A DNA stretch of 64,000 nt from Aquicoccus sp. G2-2 (GCF_034555965.1 NZ_JAYDCK010000003.1:1364001-1428000), one strand, 5' to 3'; shown: positions 35,479 to 45,332, numbered from the stretch's first letter. Translations and numbers: made by a program. The notes: generated by a model not told the origin, from the sequence alone.

Positions 35479-36234
35479 ATGAAAATGTCAGATACCTGCG
35501 CCGTAATCACTGGCGGCGCGTCCGGCCTCGGTGCCGCAACCGCACATGTGTTTCTCGCGGCAGGTGCAAAAGTTGCCCTGCTTGACCGCGATGCTAAACG
35601 TGGCCGCCAAGCCGCCGCCGACATGGGGGCCACCTTCCATGAAACCGATGTGACCGATGAATCCTCCGTCGCCACCGCACTGGCAGATGCCAAAGCGGAA
35701 ATGGGCCGAATCACCTGTGTGGTGAACTGCGCCGGCATCGGCACCCCCGGCACCACGTTGGGCAAGGACGGCCCGTTGCCGCTTGCGACCTATCAGCAGG
35801 TCATCAACATCAATCTGGTGGGCAGTTTCAACGTCGCCCGCCTCGGCGCCGAAATCATCAGCGAGAACGGCCCCGACGAAGACGGCGCGCGCGGGGTCAT
35901 CATCAACACCGCCTCCATCGCCGCCTTTGAAGGGCAACGCGGCCAGGTCGCCTATGCCTCATCCAAGGGTGGCATCGCGGGCATGACCCTGCCGATGGCG
36001 CGCGATCTGGCGCGCAACGGCATTCGGGTGATGACGATTGCGCCCGGCATTTTTGCCACCCCGATGCTCGCCGGCCTGCCCGAAGCCGCGCAACAGCAAC
36101 TCGCCGCAGATGTCACCTGCCCGCAGCGTTTGGGCGATCCGGCGGAATACGGGCGGCTGGCACAGTTCATCGTCGAATGTGGCTATCTCAACGGAACCGT
36201 GATTCGCCTTGACGGGGCGTTGCGCATGAAGTGA
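35479..36234 (+). CDS. SDR family dehydrogenase (3-hydroxyacyl-CoA dehydrogenase type)
   Basis: A 251-residue short-chain dehydrogenase. The NAD site is Thr-Gly-Gly-Ala-Ser-Gly-Leu-Gly, and Leu-Leu-Asp-Arg-Asp suggests NAD rather than NADP. Asn-Cys-Ala-Gly-Ile follows. The active site has Ser in Asn-Thr-Ala-Ser-Ile-Ala-Ala and Tyr/Lys in Ala-Tyr-Ala-Ser-Ser-Lys-Gly-Gly. The pattern, including Glu-Gly-Gln-Arg-Gly-Gln, matches the type II 3-hydroxyacyl-CoA (HSD10-like) group, acting in fatty or branched-chain acyl-CoA oxidation. It is a single gene after the tRNA; AAAGGA lies 11 nt before the start. Confidence 0.82.
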   Translation: MKMSDTCAVITGGASGLGAATAHVFLAAGAKVALLDRDAKRGRQAAADMGATFHETDVTDESSVATALADAKAEMGRITCVVNCAGIGTPGTTLGKDGPLPLATYQQVININLVGSFNVARLGAEIISENGPDEDGARGVIINTASIAAFEGQRGQVAYASSKGGIAGMTLPMARDLARNGIRVMTIAPGIFATPMLAGLPEAAQQQLAADVTCPQRLGDPAEYGRLAQFIVECGYLNGTVIRLDGALRMK

Positions 36235-36272
36235 CGCAGCGCGCGGTGGTCCCAATGGTTAACGCCGCGCCT

Positions 36273-36311
36273 GCCATACGCATCGCAGCCAGACGAGCAG
36301 CCAAGGTGCAG
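36273..36311 (+). repeat. Dispersed 39-nt intergenic repeat, copy B
   Basis: The partner of 32025-32063 (five mismatches). It lies between the SDR gene and the convergent ABC-F gene, 39 nt after the SDR stop. Confidence 0.65.
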
Positions 36312-36331
36312 ACAGCGGTTTTTTGGCCCAA

Positions 36332-38148
36332 TTAACCATTCTCCTCTGCCTTTTCAGCAAGGCTTAACCATTCCTCCTCCGCCGCCGCGAGCAAGCCTTG
36401 CCGCTCGACCAGCGCCTCGCTCCCCTTGGCGAATTTGACCGGCTCTTTGGCGAAAAGGTCCGGCTGCGCAAGGAAGGTCTCAAGCTTGGCAATCTCCGCT
36501 TCCAGCCGCTCGATCACCTCCGGCAATTCCTCAAGGCGGTGCTTTTCCGTGAACGAGATTCCGGTGGGTTTCCCCACCTTCCCACGCTTTTGCTTCGCGT
36601 CTGAAGGTGTTGTTTTATCTCGTTTTTCCAGCGAAGTAGCCGCGCCACGCTGGCTCTGATAGTCGCTCCACCCCCGGCATAAAGCACGGCCTCGCCATCG
36701 CCTTCCATCGCCACCGTAACGCTTGCCACACGGTCAAGGAAATCCCGGTCGTGGCTCACCAGAAGCACTGTTCCGTCATAATCCGCCAGCAGATCTTGCA
36801 ACAGATCGAGCGTTTCCACATCAAGATCGTTGGTCGGCTCATCCAGCACCAGAAGGTTGCTCTCCCTCGCCATCAGCTTGGCCAGCAGAAGTCGCGCCTT
36901 CTCACCCCCTGAAAGCGCCCCCACAGGCTGCCGTGCCTGCTGCTCCTCAAACAGGAATTCCTTAAGATAACCAATAACATGGCGTGGCTGTCCTCGCACC
37001 ATGATCTGATCCGATTTGCCTGAAACCTGCATCCCCGGATCGCTGGTCAGACTGTCCCAAAGGCTCATTTCAGGATCAAGCTGCGCACGGGCCTGATCGA
37101 ACACAGCCACCTCAAGATTGGTGCCATGCTTCACCACACCCGCATCCGGCTCCACGTCCCCCAACAGCATTTTCAGAACCGTCGTTTTTCCCACTCCGTT
37201 GGGGCCAACAAACGCCACACGGTCCCCCCGAATTATGGTCAGATCAAATGGATTCAAGATGACCTTATCATCGTATCTTTTTGAAATCCCTTTAACTTCT
37301 ATTACCTTGCGGCCAGACTTAGGCCCCGCGTCAAGCGCCATAGCCGCTGTGCCTTGCCGCCTGATCTGCGCCCCACGCTCGGCCCGCAAATCCTGTAATG
37401 CCCGCACCCGTCCCATGTTTCGTTTGCGGCGCGCACTAATCCCTTCAACCGCCCAACGCGCCTCCGCCTTGATCTTGCGATCAAGCTTGTGCCGCGCCAT
37501 GTCTTCGTCTTCCCACGTCTTGTCACGCCACGCCTCGAACGCCTCAAATCCTTTTTCCTGACGCCGTATATTTCCCCTGTCAATCCAAAGGGTTGCTCGC
37601 GTTAATGCTCGCAAGAATGCACGGTCATGTGAAATCATGACGAAAGCAGCCCGCGTTGATTTCAGTTCCTGTTCCAGCCACAGAACCGCCTCGATATCAA
37701 GATGGTTGGTTGGCTCATCCAGCAACATCAACTCCGGGGCCTCGGCCATCAACTTGGCCAGCGCCGCGCGCCGCCGCTCTCCGCCAGATGCCGTGTTGAC
37801 CGCACGGTCAGGATCGAATTTCAACCCTTCGCCCGCCCGCTCCACCCGGTACATCTCGCCCGGCTCCAGCCCGCTCGCGGCATATTCTCCCAAGGTGGCA
37901 AAACCCGCCATTGATGGCTCTTGTTCCATATACCCCACGCGCATTCCCGGACCAGCCGTTACCGCGCCATGATCGGGTTCAACAAGGCCAGCCATCACCT
38001 TGAGAAGAGTTGATTTTCCAGATCCGTTTCGCCCCACAAGCGCAACCCGGTCGCCGGGCTGCACCACAAGGGAAACACCATCAAAGACCGGGTCACCCCC
38101 AAAGGTGAGAGCAATATCGGAAAGTTGCAAAAGCGGAGCACGAGCCAT
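36332..38148 (-). CDS. ABC-F family ATPase (Uup-like), frame broken at a C5/G5 run
   Basis: A soluble protein of about 605 residues with two ABC domains. Walker A motifs are Gly-Arg-Asn-Gly-Ser-Gly-Lys-Ser-Thr and Gly-Pro-Asn-Gly-Val-Gly-Lys-Thr-Thr. Signatures are Ala-Ser-Gly-Gly-Glu-Arg-Arg and Leu-Ser-Gly-Gly-Glu-Lys-Ala. Two Leu-Asp-Glu-Pro-Thr-Asn boxes are present, with no membrane part. ABC-F proteins act on the ribosome. The long frame ends in nonsense after Tyr-Ala-Gly-Gly. One more G in the run at 36671-36675 gives Trp-Ser-Asp-Tyr-Gln-Ser-Gln and continues into the separate frame ending at 36332 (Leu-Glu-Glu-Leu-Pro-Glu-Val-Ile-Glu-Arg-Leu-Glu), the C-terminal coiled coil of Uup. 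The gene is probably intact in the cell. Confidence 0.85.
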
Positions 38149-38180
38149 GCCTCGTCAGCTACTTGCCTGCCACCGCAGCG

Positions 38181-38912
38181 TCAAGCCGCCACGGTGCGCA
38201 AGAGCCGCTTGCGCGCAGGCGGAATCGCAGCGATCTCCAACCCGGTGAACACATGCAGCGTGCCCATCTGTCGATCCACGACCGCATGATCGCTCACCCA
38301 TCCGCCCATCATCAGATAAGTTCTGAGCAATGGCGGCAATCCCAGCACGGCTTGCTTAATGTCGAGCCCGCGGCGCGGCCTTCTGTCAAAACGAACAACC
38401 TGTGGTGCCTTTACCCGAGGCTGCCAGCATGGCGGCGCCAGATGATGCTCTTGCAGCATCGCAAAAGCATCAAGATACCGCCGTTCATCAACACCTTCGA
38501 ACGACGAGCAGCCAAACAACATTTTTACCTTGTTTTCATCAACATACCGCGTAAGCGCCGCCCAAGCGATGCGCAGGATGTCGGGGTTGGACCAGCCCGG
38601 CGCCACACAAAATCGACCAAGCTCCACCATCCGCCCCGCGAACCCTTCAAGGGCCGAAAGCTCATAATATTGAGCTGAATAGCTGCGCCCGATCTGCCCG
38701 GCTTCAAACATTAGGAACCGGCAACAGGCCACCAGCATACCGCTGCCGCGCTCCTCAATCAGCAAATGGGTGCAAACCTCGTCAAACCCATCCGCATCCC
38801 GCCCCGCAACTCCAAAGAAAGCCTTGTGCCGCAACGCCTGTGCCGCCTCGACGTCAGCCATCGTTGTCGCAATCCGGGCACAATAGCGCCCTTTGATCAA
38901 AGCCAGCTTCAT
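38181..38912 (-). CDS. olsB: L-ornithine N-acyltransferase (OlsB-like)
   Basis: A 243-residue GNAT-related acyltransferase that puts a 3-hydroxy fatty acid from ACP onto ornithine, first step of ornithine lipid synthesis. Recognisable blocks are Leu-Arg-His-Lys-Ala-Phe, Val-Glu-Leu-Gly-Arg-Phe-Cys-Val, Asp-Ile-Leu-Arg-Ile-Ala-Trp-Ala-Ala-Leu, and Leu-Phe-Gly-Cys-Ser-Ser-Phe. The partner olsA is not in the window. Ornithine lipids replace phospholipids in phosphate-poor sea water, which fits a marine lifestyle. Confidence 0.82.
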   Translation of the reverse strand: MKLALIKGRYCARIATTMADVEAAQALRHKAFFGVAGRDADGFDEVCTHLLIEERGSGMLVACCRFLMFEAGQIGRSYSAQYYELSALEGFAGRMVELGRFCVAPGWSNPDILRIAWAALTRYVDENKVKMLFGCSSFEGVDERRYLDAFAMLQEHHLAPPCWQPRVKAPQVVRFDRRPRRGLDIKQAVLGLPPLLRTYLMMGGWVSDHAVVDRQMGTLHVFTGLEIAAIPPARKRLLRTVAA

Positions 38913-39008
38913 GCGCGGCCTCCCCCGTGCGTTCTCATGCTATGCGCGCACAAGCATGCACACAAGACATGGTGAAAGCATGTCTGCCGTGCATATCGAC
39001 CGGAGCGG

Positions 39009-39464
39009 TTATTTGTTGAGGAACTGGCCGGGATTGAAGTTGCCCAGATTGCCGAGAAGCTGCCGCAGGAATCCCTTGCCTTCCACGCTCGAACTTGTCA
39101 CCCGGCGCGACAGTGGCACAACCCGCCCATCCGCCAGCCCGAAACGCTCAATGTTTTGCACAACCTCATTTTTGTCAAAGCTGATCGCCAGCACTTGTCG
39201 CTCTACAATCTTCGGCTCGAACGGCCCAACGCTCTTTTCGCGTGAACGAACATAGTAATAGTCGTTGCCTTTCAGCACACCACCTGCTGTCGGCACACCA
39301 ATCACCTCATCCACTGTCGCGCGGGTATCGACGCCAACCGTAATCTGGGAAAGATCTTCTTCGCTCGGCACATAGCCATGATTTTGATAGATCGGCGCAC
39401 AGGACGTCATGCCCACAAGTGCAAGGCTCGCCACGAGACCACGTATCCGCCCTGTCCTACCCAT
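39009..39464 (-). CDS. SmpA/OmlA (BamE-like) outer membrane lipoprotein
   Basis: A 151-residue lipoprotein with a signal peptide and lipobox ending Met-Thr-Ser-Cys. The BamE-like domain follows (Asp-Glu-Val-Ile-Gly-Val-Pro-Thr ... Tyr-Tyr-Tyr-Val ... Val-Leu-Ala-Ile-Ser-Phe-Asp). It probably belongs to the outer membrane beta-barrel assembly machine. The start at 39464 follows AAGGGAG; the Met at 39488 is not needed. It is divergent from the DUF177-rpmF operon. Confidence 0.82.
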   Translation of the reverse strand: MGRTGRIRGLVASLALVGMTSCAPIYQNHGYVPSEEDLSQITVGVDTRATVDEVIGVPTAGGVLKGNDYYYVRSREKSVGPFEPKIVERQVLAISFDKNEVVQNIERFGLADGRVVPLSRRVTSSSVEGKGFLRQLLGNLGNFNPGQFLNK

Positions 39465-39572
39465 GAAACTGCTCCCTTTGCGCCGCACCTGCGATCGGCC
39501 CTTGCCATGGCGATACGTGCCTTTTATCCCGCTTACAACAGCTTACCACATCCTTTCAAGAACGGAACGCAT

Positions 39573-40124
39573 ATGGCCGCGCCCCTTTCCCCGACCCGTT
39601 TCCGGGTTGTCGACCTGCCTCAGAACCGTCCCGTCACGTTTCAGCTTGTTCCCGACTCCGAAACGCTGACGGCGTTGGCCGCCGATCTGGGCTTGCTCGA
39701 CCTTCGCAAGCTCAGCTTCTCTGGCGAGCTATCGGCCGTTGGCCAAACCGACTGGCGCCTCACGGCCAAGCTCTCTGCCACGGTGGTGCAGTCCTGCGTT
39801 GTTACGCTTTCGCCTGTCTCCACACGGATCGAAGAACCGGTAAGCCGCCGCTTTCTCTCCCAACTCCCCGAGGACGCGAGCGATGAGACCGAAATCGAAT
39901 TGCCCGAGGATGAGAACATTGAAAAGCTCGGCCCCGAAATTGACCTGACCGCAGTTATGGCCGAGGCGCTTGCCCTCGCCCTGCCACTATATCCCCGCGC
40001 CCAAAATGCCGCCCTTGATGATGCCGTCTTTACCGAGCCTGGCAAACTTGCACTCAGCGATGCAGACCTGCGCCCCTTCGCCTCGCTCAAGGCTCTACGT
40101 GACAAGCTTGAAAATGATGATTGA
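39573..40124 (+). CDS. DUF177 (YceD) family protein
   Basis: A 183-residue acidic protein of the DUF177 family, which is found before rpmF across bacteria and in E. coli is linked to 23S rRNA accumulation. The conserved Cys lies in Val-Val-Gln-Ser-Cys-Val-Val-Thr-Leu. The family's Asp-Leu-x-x-x-Val/Met-x-Glu-x-Leu-x-Leu-x-Leu-Pro appears as Asp-Leu-Thr-Ala-Val-Met-Ala-Glu-Ala-Leu-Ala-Leu-Ala-Leu-Pro. The start at 39573 leaves out an unlikely 65-residue Arg/His-rich extension. Confidence 0.85.
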   Translation: MAAPLSPTRFRVVDLPQNRPVTFQLVPDSETLTALAADLGLLDLRKLSFSGELSAVGQTDWRLTAKLSATVVQSCVVTLSPVSTRIEEPVSRRFLSQLPEDASDETEIELPEDENIEKLGPEIDLTAVMAEALALALPLYPRAQNAALDDAVFTEPGKLALSDADLRPFASLKALRDKLENDD

Positions 40125-40332
40125 ATCTACGCCCAATCATCACAGTGGTCAGGAAACCTGCTTGCACCGCGGCCATTTCCCGCTATTTTCGCCTTCTCCT
40201 GAGAAATTAGGGTTGGACAGGCGTGCATGATGCGCATATGAGCCACCAACACCCGCACACTAGGCGTTCGCAACGCGGCGTCACGACGAAACCCGGGCTA
40301 CAGGCCCGAACAGATGAAATTGAGGGGGCGAT

Positions 40333-40539
40333 ATGGCCGTCCAACAGAACAAAGTCTCGAAATCGCGCCGCAACAACCGTCGTGCACATGATGCGCTGGT
40401 TGCAGCCAATCCCAACGAATGCTCCAATTGCGGTGAATTGCGCCGCCCGCATCACGTTTGCCCCTCTTGCGGGCATTACGATGATCGTGAAGTCGTGGCA
40501 CTTGTTGATGAAATTGATCTGGACGAAGACGCCGCCTGA
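40333..40539 (+). CDS. rpmF: 50S ribosomal protein L32
   Basis: A 68-residue L32. It has the basic N-terminus [13 protein letters not shown] and two Cys pairs (Cys-Ser-Asn-Cys and Cys-Pro-Ser-Cys) forming the zinc ribbon. An acidic tail ends it. It follows DUF177 and precedes plsX and fabH, a neighbourhood that couples ribosome and membrane lipid synthesis. Confidence 0.97.
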   Translation: MAVQQNKVSKSRRNNRRAHDALVAANPNECSNCGELRRPHHVCPSCGHYDDREVVALVDEIDLDEDAA

Positions 40540-40566
40540 TCCCGCGGCTCGGAGGCAGTACGCCGC

Positions 40567-41697
40567 ATGAGCGCAGCACAGGAAAATTCTGGTTGGTCCG
40601 GGACCGCTTCGGGCGGCGGGACGCCCTCCGAGCGCATCATCATATCAGTTGATGCGATGGGTGGCGACAAGGGGCCAGCAATCGTTGTCGCTGGCATTGC
40701 CGATTCCGCCAAAGCAAACCCCGATATTGCTTTCATCCTGCACGGCCCTCGTCAAATCTTGGAGCCGCTGGTGGCGCGCAAGAAAAATCTTGCCGAACGC
40801 TGCGAGATTCGCGACGCCGAAGGCGTCGTCCCGATGGAAGAAAAGCCAGGGCAGATACTACGCTCCAGCAAAAGCACTTCGATGTGGTCTGCACTCGAAT
40901 CGGTGCGCTCGGGTGAAGCGCAGGCCTGCGTCTCCTGTGGCAATACAGGTGCGCTTATGCTGCTTTCCGTGGTTCGCCTGCGCAAGATACCGGGCGTTTA
41001 TCGCCCCGCAATCGCCGTTCTCTGGCCATCGCAGAACCCGCAGTCTTTCAATGTCATGCTCGACGGCGGCGCCGATGTGAAAGCCGATGAACGCGATCTG
41101 TTGCAATACGCGTTGATGGGCGCTTCCTATGCCCGGAATGGGCTTGGCCTAACCCGCCCCCGCGTCGGGCTGCTGAATGTCGGCACCGAAGAGTTCAAGG
41201 GGCGTTCCGAGATGAAGCTCGCCAGTGAGCTTATTTCCGAGAACGCGGCAAACGCACAGTTCGATTACGTGGGGTTCGTCGAAGGCTCCGATTTGCCCGG
41301 CACCAAGTGCGATGTCATCGTGACGGACGGTTTCACCGGCAATGTCGCGCTGAAAACCGGCGAAGGTATTGCCAACTTGATCGCCGACTTGCTGCGCGAG
41401 GCGTTCAAATATACGCCGCTGTCGCGCCTTGCGTCTTTGTTGGCCTATACATCCCTGCAACGGCTCAAGAAACGAATCGATCCGCGCCGGGTCAATGGCG
41501 GGGCGTTCCTCGGTTTGAATGGCACTGTCGTCAAATCCCACGGCGGGTCCGATGCCACGGGGGTTTCCTCTGCCGTAAAGCTTGCCTTCCAGCTTGCACA
41601 GAGTAACTTCTCTGAAAAGCTCGCCGCGCGTGTGGCCGGGGCCACAATGGCCGCCAGCCAGAACGGTGAAGACGACAAGGAAAGTGAGGCAACATGA
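40567..41697 (+). CDS. plsX: Phosphate acyltransferase PlsX
   Basis: A 376-residue PlsX, making acyl-phosphate from acyl-ACP for phospholipid synthesis at the membrane. Motifs: Ser-Val-Asp-Ala-Met-Gly-Gly-Asp-Lys-Gly-Pro, Ser-Cys-Gly-Asn-Thr-Gly-Ala, Leu-Leu-Asn-Val-Gly-Thr-Glu, and Asp-Gly-Phe-Thr-Gly-Asn-Val. The N-terminus has an extra Gly/Ser-rich stretch of about 25 residues before the conserved start, so a later start is possible, but GGAGG precedes 40567. It overlaps fabH by 4 nt. Confidence 0.94.
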   Translation: MSAAQENSGWSGTASGGGTPSERIIISVDAMGGDKGPAIVVAGIADSAKANPDIAFILHGPRQILEPLVARKKNLAERCEIRDAEGVVPMEEKPGQILRSSKSTSMWSALESVRSGEAQACVSCGNTGALMLLSVVRLRKIPGVYRPAIAVLWPSQNPQSFNVMLDGGADVKADERDLLQYALMGASYARNGLGLTRPRVGLLNVGTEEFKGRSEMKLASELISENAANAQFDYVGFVEGSDLPGTKCDVIVTDGFTGNVALKTGEGIANLIADLLREAFKYTPLSRLASLLAYTSLQRLKKRIDPRRVNGGAFLGLNGTVVKSHGGSDATGVSSAVKLAFQLAQSNFSEKLAARVAGATMAASQNGEDDKESEAT

Positions 41698-42668
41698 GTA
41701 TTCGGGCCGTCGTGCAAGGCGTCGGGCACTACCTGCCCGAGCGAGTCGTGCCTAATGCGCATTTCGAGAAGACGCTCGATACTTCAGATGAGTGGATTCG
41801 CACGCGCTCGGGCATCGAGCGTCGGCATTTCGCGGCCGAAGGCGAAACCACCTCTCATATGGCCACCAAGGCCGCCAAACAGGCGCTGCAATCCGCGGGC
41901 ATGCTAGCAGACGAACTTGATGCCATCATTGTCGCCACCTCAACACCTGATCTGACTTTCCCTTCCGTTGCCACGATGGTGCAGGCGGAGCTTGGCATGA
42001 CACGCGGCTTTGCCTTTGATGAACAAGCGGTCTGTGCCGGGTTCGTCTTCGCCCTGGCCAGCGCAAATGCGCTGATTCTCTCGGGACAAGCCAAAACTGT
42101 ATTGGTCATTGGTGCAGAAACCTTTTCACGTATCATGGATTGGACCGACCGCGCCACCTGTGTACTTTTTGGGGATGGTGCCGGCGCACTGATTCTCAAA
42201 GCGGAACCGGGCAGCGATGAAACCTCCGATCGCGGCATCCTCTCGGCTGATCTCAACTCCGATGGCCGCTACCGCGAAATGCTCTATGTCGATGGCGGCG
42301 TCTCCACCTCCGGCCATGTCGGCAAGCTGCGAATGCAGGGTAATCCTCTCTTCCGACAAGCGATTGACAAGCTTGCCTCGACCGCCAAGACCGCCCTCAA
42401 CAAGGCCGACCTCAAAGATAGTGACGTCGATTGGATCGTACCCCATCAAGCCAATATCCGCATCATCAAAGGCACGGCCAAGCGCATGGGCCTGTCAATG
42501 GACCGGGTGATCGTCACCGTTCAGGACCATGGGAACACCTCTGCCGCCTCAATCCCGCTGGCACTTTCGGTCGGCGTAGAGCGTGGCCAGATCAAGCAAG
42601 GTCATCTCATCGTTGTCGAGGCCATCGGCGGTGGCTTGGCTTGGGGTGCTGTCGTTTTACGCTGGTAA
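41694..42668 (+). CDS. fabH: Beta-ketoacyl-ACP synthase III
   Basis: A 324-residue KAS III, starting fatty acid chains from acetyl-CoA and malonyl-ACP. The Cys-His-Asn triad is visible: [13 protein letters not shown], and Gly-Asn-Thr-Ser-Ala-Ala-Ser. It also has [10 protein letters not shown]. Translation is coupled to plsX. Confidence 0.95.
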   Translation: MSIRAVVQGVGHYLPERVVPNAHFEKTLDTSDEWIRTRSGIERRHFAAEGETTSHMATKAAKQALQSAGMLADELDAIIVATSTPDLTFPSVATMVQAELGMTRGFAFDEQAVCAGFVFALASANALILSGQAKTVLVIGAETFSRIMDWTDRATCVLFGDGAGALILKAEPGSDETSDRGILSADLNSDGRYREMLYVDGGVSTSGHVGKLRMQGNPLFRQAIDKLASTAKTALNKADLKDSDVDWIVPHQANIRIIKGTAKRMGLSMDRVIVTVQDHGNTSAASIPLALSVGVERGQIKQGHLIVVEAIGGGLAWGAVVLRW

Positions 42669-42777
42669 AAATAGCCGGGCAAAAGCCCTCTTAAACGCCG
42701 CCTTACAAGCCATTGATATTGACTCGGATTTTCCTATGCCCCTAAGGTTGAGAAAACCAACGGGGGATATTGGAAAA

Positions 42778-43080
42778 ATGAGTGATGACACTCTGACCAG
42801 AATGGACTTGAGCGAGGCCGTGTTCCGCGAGGTCGGCTTGTCGCGCAATGATTCTGCGCAACTCGTCGAAAGCGTGCTGCAACATATGTCCGATGCGCTG
42901 GTGCGCGGCGAACAGGTCAAGATTTCGTCTTTCGGCACCTTTTCCGTGCGCGAGAAAGCCGCCCGTGTCGGGCGAAACCCGAAGACCGGCAAGGAAGTGC
43001 CAATTGATCCGCGCCGGGTTCTCACCTTCCGCCCCTCGCATCTAATGAAAGAGCGCGTGGCCAGCGGAAACAAAAAGTAA
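42778..43080 (+). CDS. ihfA: Integration host factor subunit alpha
   Basis: A 100-residue IHF/HU-fold protein. It starts [15 protein letters not shown] and contains Val-Lys-Ile-Ser-Ser-Phe-Gly-Thr-Phe. The DNA-intercalating [11 protein letters not shown] arm is followed by Arg-Arg-Val-Leu-Thr-Phe-Arg-Pro-Ser. It bends DNA as a heterodimer with IhfB. An in-frame extension to 42583 would run into fabH and is rejected. merR follows 27 nt later. Confidence 0.95.
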   Translation: MSDDTLTRMDLSEAVFREVGLSRNDSAQLVESVLQHMSDALVRGEQVKISSFGTFSVREKAARVGRNPKTGKEVPIDPRRVLTFRPSHLMKERVASGNKK

Positions 43081-43107
43081 AACCGTCAGGGAGGCCCGTT
43101 CGAGCAG

Positions 43108-44076
43108 ATGGCCAAATCCGCAGACGCATTCCGCACCATCTCCGAGGTGGCCGACTGGCTCGGCTCGCCCGCCCATGTCCTGCGCTTCTGGGAAAGCAAG
43201 TTCAGTCAGGTCAAGCCAGTCAAACGGGCCGGTGGCAGGCGCTACTATCGCCCCGCTGACATGCTGCTTTTGGGCGGCATCAAGAAGCTTCTCCACGATG
43301 ACGGAATGACCATTAAAGGCGTGCAAAAAATATTGCGAGAGCAAGGTGTTAAACATGTCTCCTCACTTTCGCAAGCTCTCGATTTCGAAGCTGGAGACAT
43401 CCTCGACAACGACGCCACCGAAACACAGCTGTCAGCCCAACCTCCTGCCGACGCCCCCGCCACCGTACTAAACTTCCTGCGGAGCGGTGATCGCACCGAA
43501 ACCGCGCCCGACGCCGAAAAGGCCGCGGCCAAAAGCGCACCCGACGCAATTCCCGAATCCTCCCCGGCAGGAAGTAGCCCTCCTCCCGATATGCACGTTT
43601 CTGAACCACCCACGCTCGACAACGCACCTGAAGATATGAGCGCCCCCGCCGCGCGCTCCTCCGAATCCACGGAGACGCCAGTTACCACAGAGCCGGATAC
43701 CGATGCAGAGCCGAGGACTGACACCGAAGACAACGCAGCGGATGGCGCCCCCTCACCGGCAGAGCTTCCCGCCTTCCTCCACAGCCCCACATTTCCCGCC
43801 GCCGCCCCCGAAGCAGAGGCCGCGGCGCCCCCGCTGCGGCCCGCACAGATCGACCTGCCACCCGATCCCGCCGACGATGCGTTTGACGTTCCACAAGGGA
43901 TTCTCTCCGCCATCGTCGCCCGCAAAGGCAACCCAATTTCCTCGCCTGCCCGCGCAGAGGTCCAAACACTGATGGCCCGCCTTGCCGTGCTGCACCAACG
44001 TCAACATTCGGCCCCCCCGAATAAACCGGGGGGAGCTGATTTCCCCCTTGCCCCCGCGCGCAAAACAGTTATGTAA
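43108..44076 (+). CDS. MerR family regulator with a long disordered tail
   Basis: A 322-residue protein. Residues 1-85 are a MerR-type winged helix ([11 protein letters not shown] and [17 protein letters not shown]). Residues 95-270 or so are low-complexity Pro/Ala/Glu/Asp/Thr. A short conserved end follows (Gly-Ile-Leu-Ser-Ala-Ile-Val-Ala and Leu-Met-Ala-Arg-Leu-Ala-Val-Leu). No effector-binding cysteines are seen. The location after ihfA is typical in this group, so it is probably a conserved core regulator; its targets are unknown. GGGAGG lies 13 nt before the start. Confidence 0.82.
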   Translation: MAKSADAFRTISEVADWLGSPAHVLRFWESKFSQVKPVKRAGGRRYYRPADMLLLGGIKKLLHDDGMTIKGVQKILREQGVKHVSSLSQALDFEAGDILDNDATETQLSAQPPADAPATVLNFLRSGDRTETAPDAEKAAAKSAPDAIPESSPAGSSPPPDMHVSEPPTLDNAPEDMSAPAARSSESTETPVTTEPDTDAEPRTDTEDNAADGAPSPAELPAFLHSPTFPAAAPEAEAAAPPLRPAQIDLPPDPADDAFDVPQGILSAIVARKGNPISSPARAEVQTLMARLAVLHQRQHSAPPNKPGGADFPLAPARKTVM

Positions 44077-44086
44077 ACCGCACCGT

Positions 44087-44163
44087 CGGGCTATAGCGCA
44101 GTCTGGTAGCGCGTCCGTCTGGGGGACGGGAGGTCGCAGGTTCGAACCCTGCTAGCCCGACCA
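44087..44163 (+). tRNA. tRNA-Pro (GGG)
   Basis: A 77-nt cloverleaf with CCA: acceptor CGGGCTA/TAGCCCG, D-arm GCGC...GCGC, anticodon loop CTGGGGG (anticodon GGG), and T-arm GGTTCGAACCC. It starts 10 nt after the merR stop and reads in the same direction. Confidence 0.96.
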
Positions 44164-44240
44164 TTATCTTTCCCCCGATTTTTCGTCTTTTCCCCCTCGC
44201 GTCCGGGCGTTACACCCGTTGAAACCACGCGGAGACAAAA

Positions 44241-45317
44241 ATGACAGGCGTTCTGGCCAGCCAGCAAATCGAAGCAATGATCGCGCAAGGCGCGATTGCC
44301 GCGATCCCCTCCGTGGAGGCCGCACAAATTCAGCCCGCCTCGCTTGATCTGCGGCTTGGCACAAAGGCGTGGCGGGTCCGCGCCTCCTTTCTTGCGGGTC
44401 ATGATCGCACGGTCGCAGAACGGCTTGTGGATTTCGAAATGCACCAGATCGACCTCACCGGGGGTGCCGTTCTGGAAAAGGGCTGCGTCTATGTGGTGCC
44501 CCTGATGGAGACCCTTGCCCTACCCCAAGGTGTGCAGGCTGTCGCAAATGCCAAAAGCTCTACGGGGCGTCTCGATTTGCTAACCCGAACGATCGCGGAT
44601 GGCGGCGAAGAGTTTGACCGCATTGTCCCCGGCTATTCCGGCCCGCTCTATGCCGAGATTTGCCCACGCAGCTTCTCCGTTCTTGTCCGGCCAGGAATGC
44701 GGCTCAACCAAATCCGCTTCCGCGAAGGGCAGGCTTTGCTCACAGATCAAGAGCTGCAAACTCTCCATAAGCAAAGCCCGCTGGTTGATACGCCCGCGAT
44801 GATCAGCGATGGTTTGGGTTTCTCCGTCGATCTCAAACCCGCCTCCGGCACGCTGGTTGGTTACCGCGCCAAGCCTCATACCGGGGTGATCGACCTTGAT
44901 CGTATCGGCTATTATGATCCGGCTGAATTCTGGGAAGAACTGAGCACGGCAACGGGTCAAATCATCCTTGATCCTGGTGCCTTCTATATATTGGTGAGCC
45001 GCGAAGCGGTGCACATTCCGCCCGCTTACGCTGCTGAAATGGCGCCATTTCTTGCCATGGTCGGAGAATTTCGTGTGCATTATGCCGGCTTCTTCGACCC
45101 CGGATTCGGCCACGCGCAAGCCGGTGGCGCAGGATCGCACGGTGTTCTTGAAGTGCGCTGCCACGAATCGCCCTTCGTGCTGGAGCACGGACAAACCGTT
45201 GGTCGTCTGGTTTATGAGCGCATGTCCGAAATCCCCGCCCAACTTTACGGGCAGGGTATCGCGTCAAATTATCAGGGACAGGGCCTCAAACTCTCAAAGC
45301 ACTTCCGCGCTACCTGA
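44241..45317 (+). CDS. dcd: 2'-deoxycytidine 5'-triphosphate deaminase (tandem-domain type)
   Basis: A 358-residue protein about twice the length of E. coli Dcd, with two dUTPase-fold halves. It shows Gln-Pro-Ala-Ser-Leu-Asp-Leu-Arg-Leu-Gly, then Ala-Asn-Ala-Lys-Ser-Ser-Thr-Gly-Arg, then Gly-Tyr-Ser-Gly-Pro-Leu-Tyr-Ala-Glu (active-site Glu), then Asn-Gln-Ile-Arg-Phe. A second half follows with Gly-Glu-Phe-Arg-Val-His-Tyr-Ala-Gly-Phe-Phe-Asp-Pro-Gly-Phe-Gly. It deaminates dCTP to dUTP for dTMP supply. The long form is the usual one in alphaproteobacteria. Confidence 0.9.
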   Translation: MTGVLASQQIEAMIAQGAIAAIPSVEAAQIQPASLDLRLGTKAWRVRASFLAGHDRTVAERLVDFEMHQIDLTGGAVLEKGCVYVVPLMETLALPQGVQAVANAKSSTGRLDLLTRTIADGGEEFDRIVPGYSGPLYAEICPRSFSVLVRPGMRLNQIRFREGQALLTDQELQTLHKQSPLVDTPAMISDGLGFSVDLKPASGTLVGYRAKPHTGVIDLDRIGYYDPAEFWEELSTATGQIILDPGAFYILVSREAVHIPPAYAAEMAPFLAMVGEFRVHYAGFFDPGFGHAQAGGAGSHGVLEVRCHESPFVLEHGQTVGRLVYERMSEIPAQLYGQGIASNYQGQGLKLSKHFRAT

Positions 45318-45332
45318 GACAAACAAGCGGCC

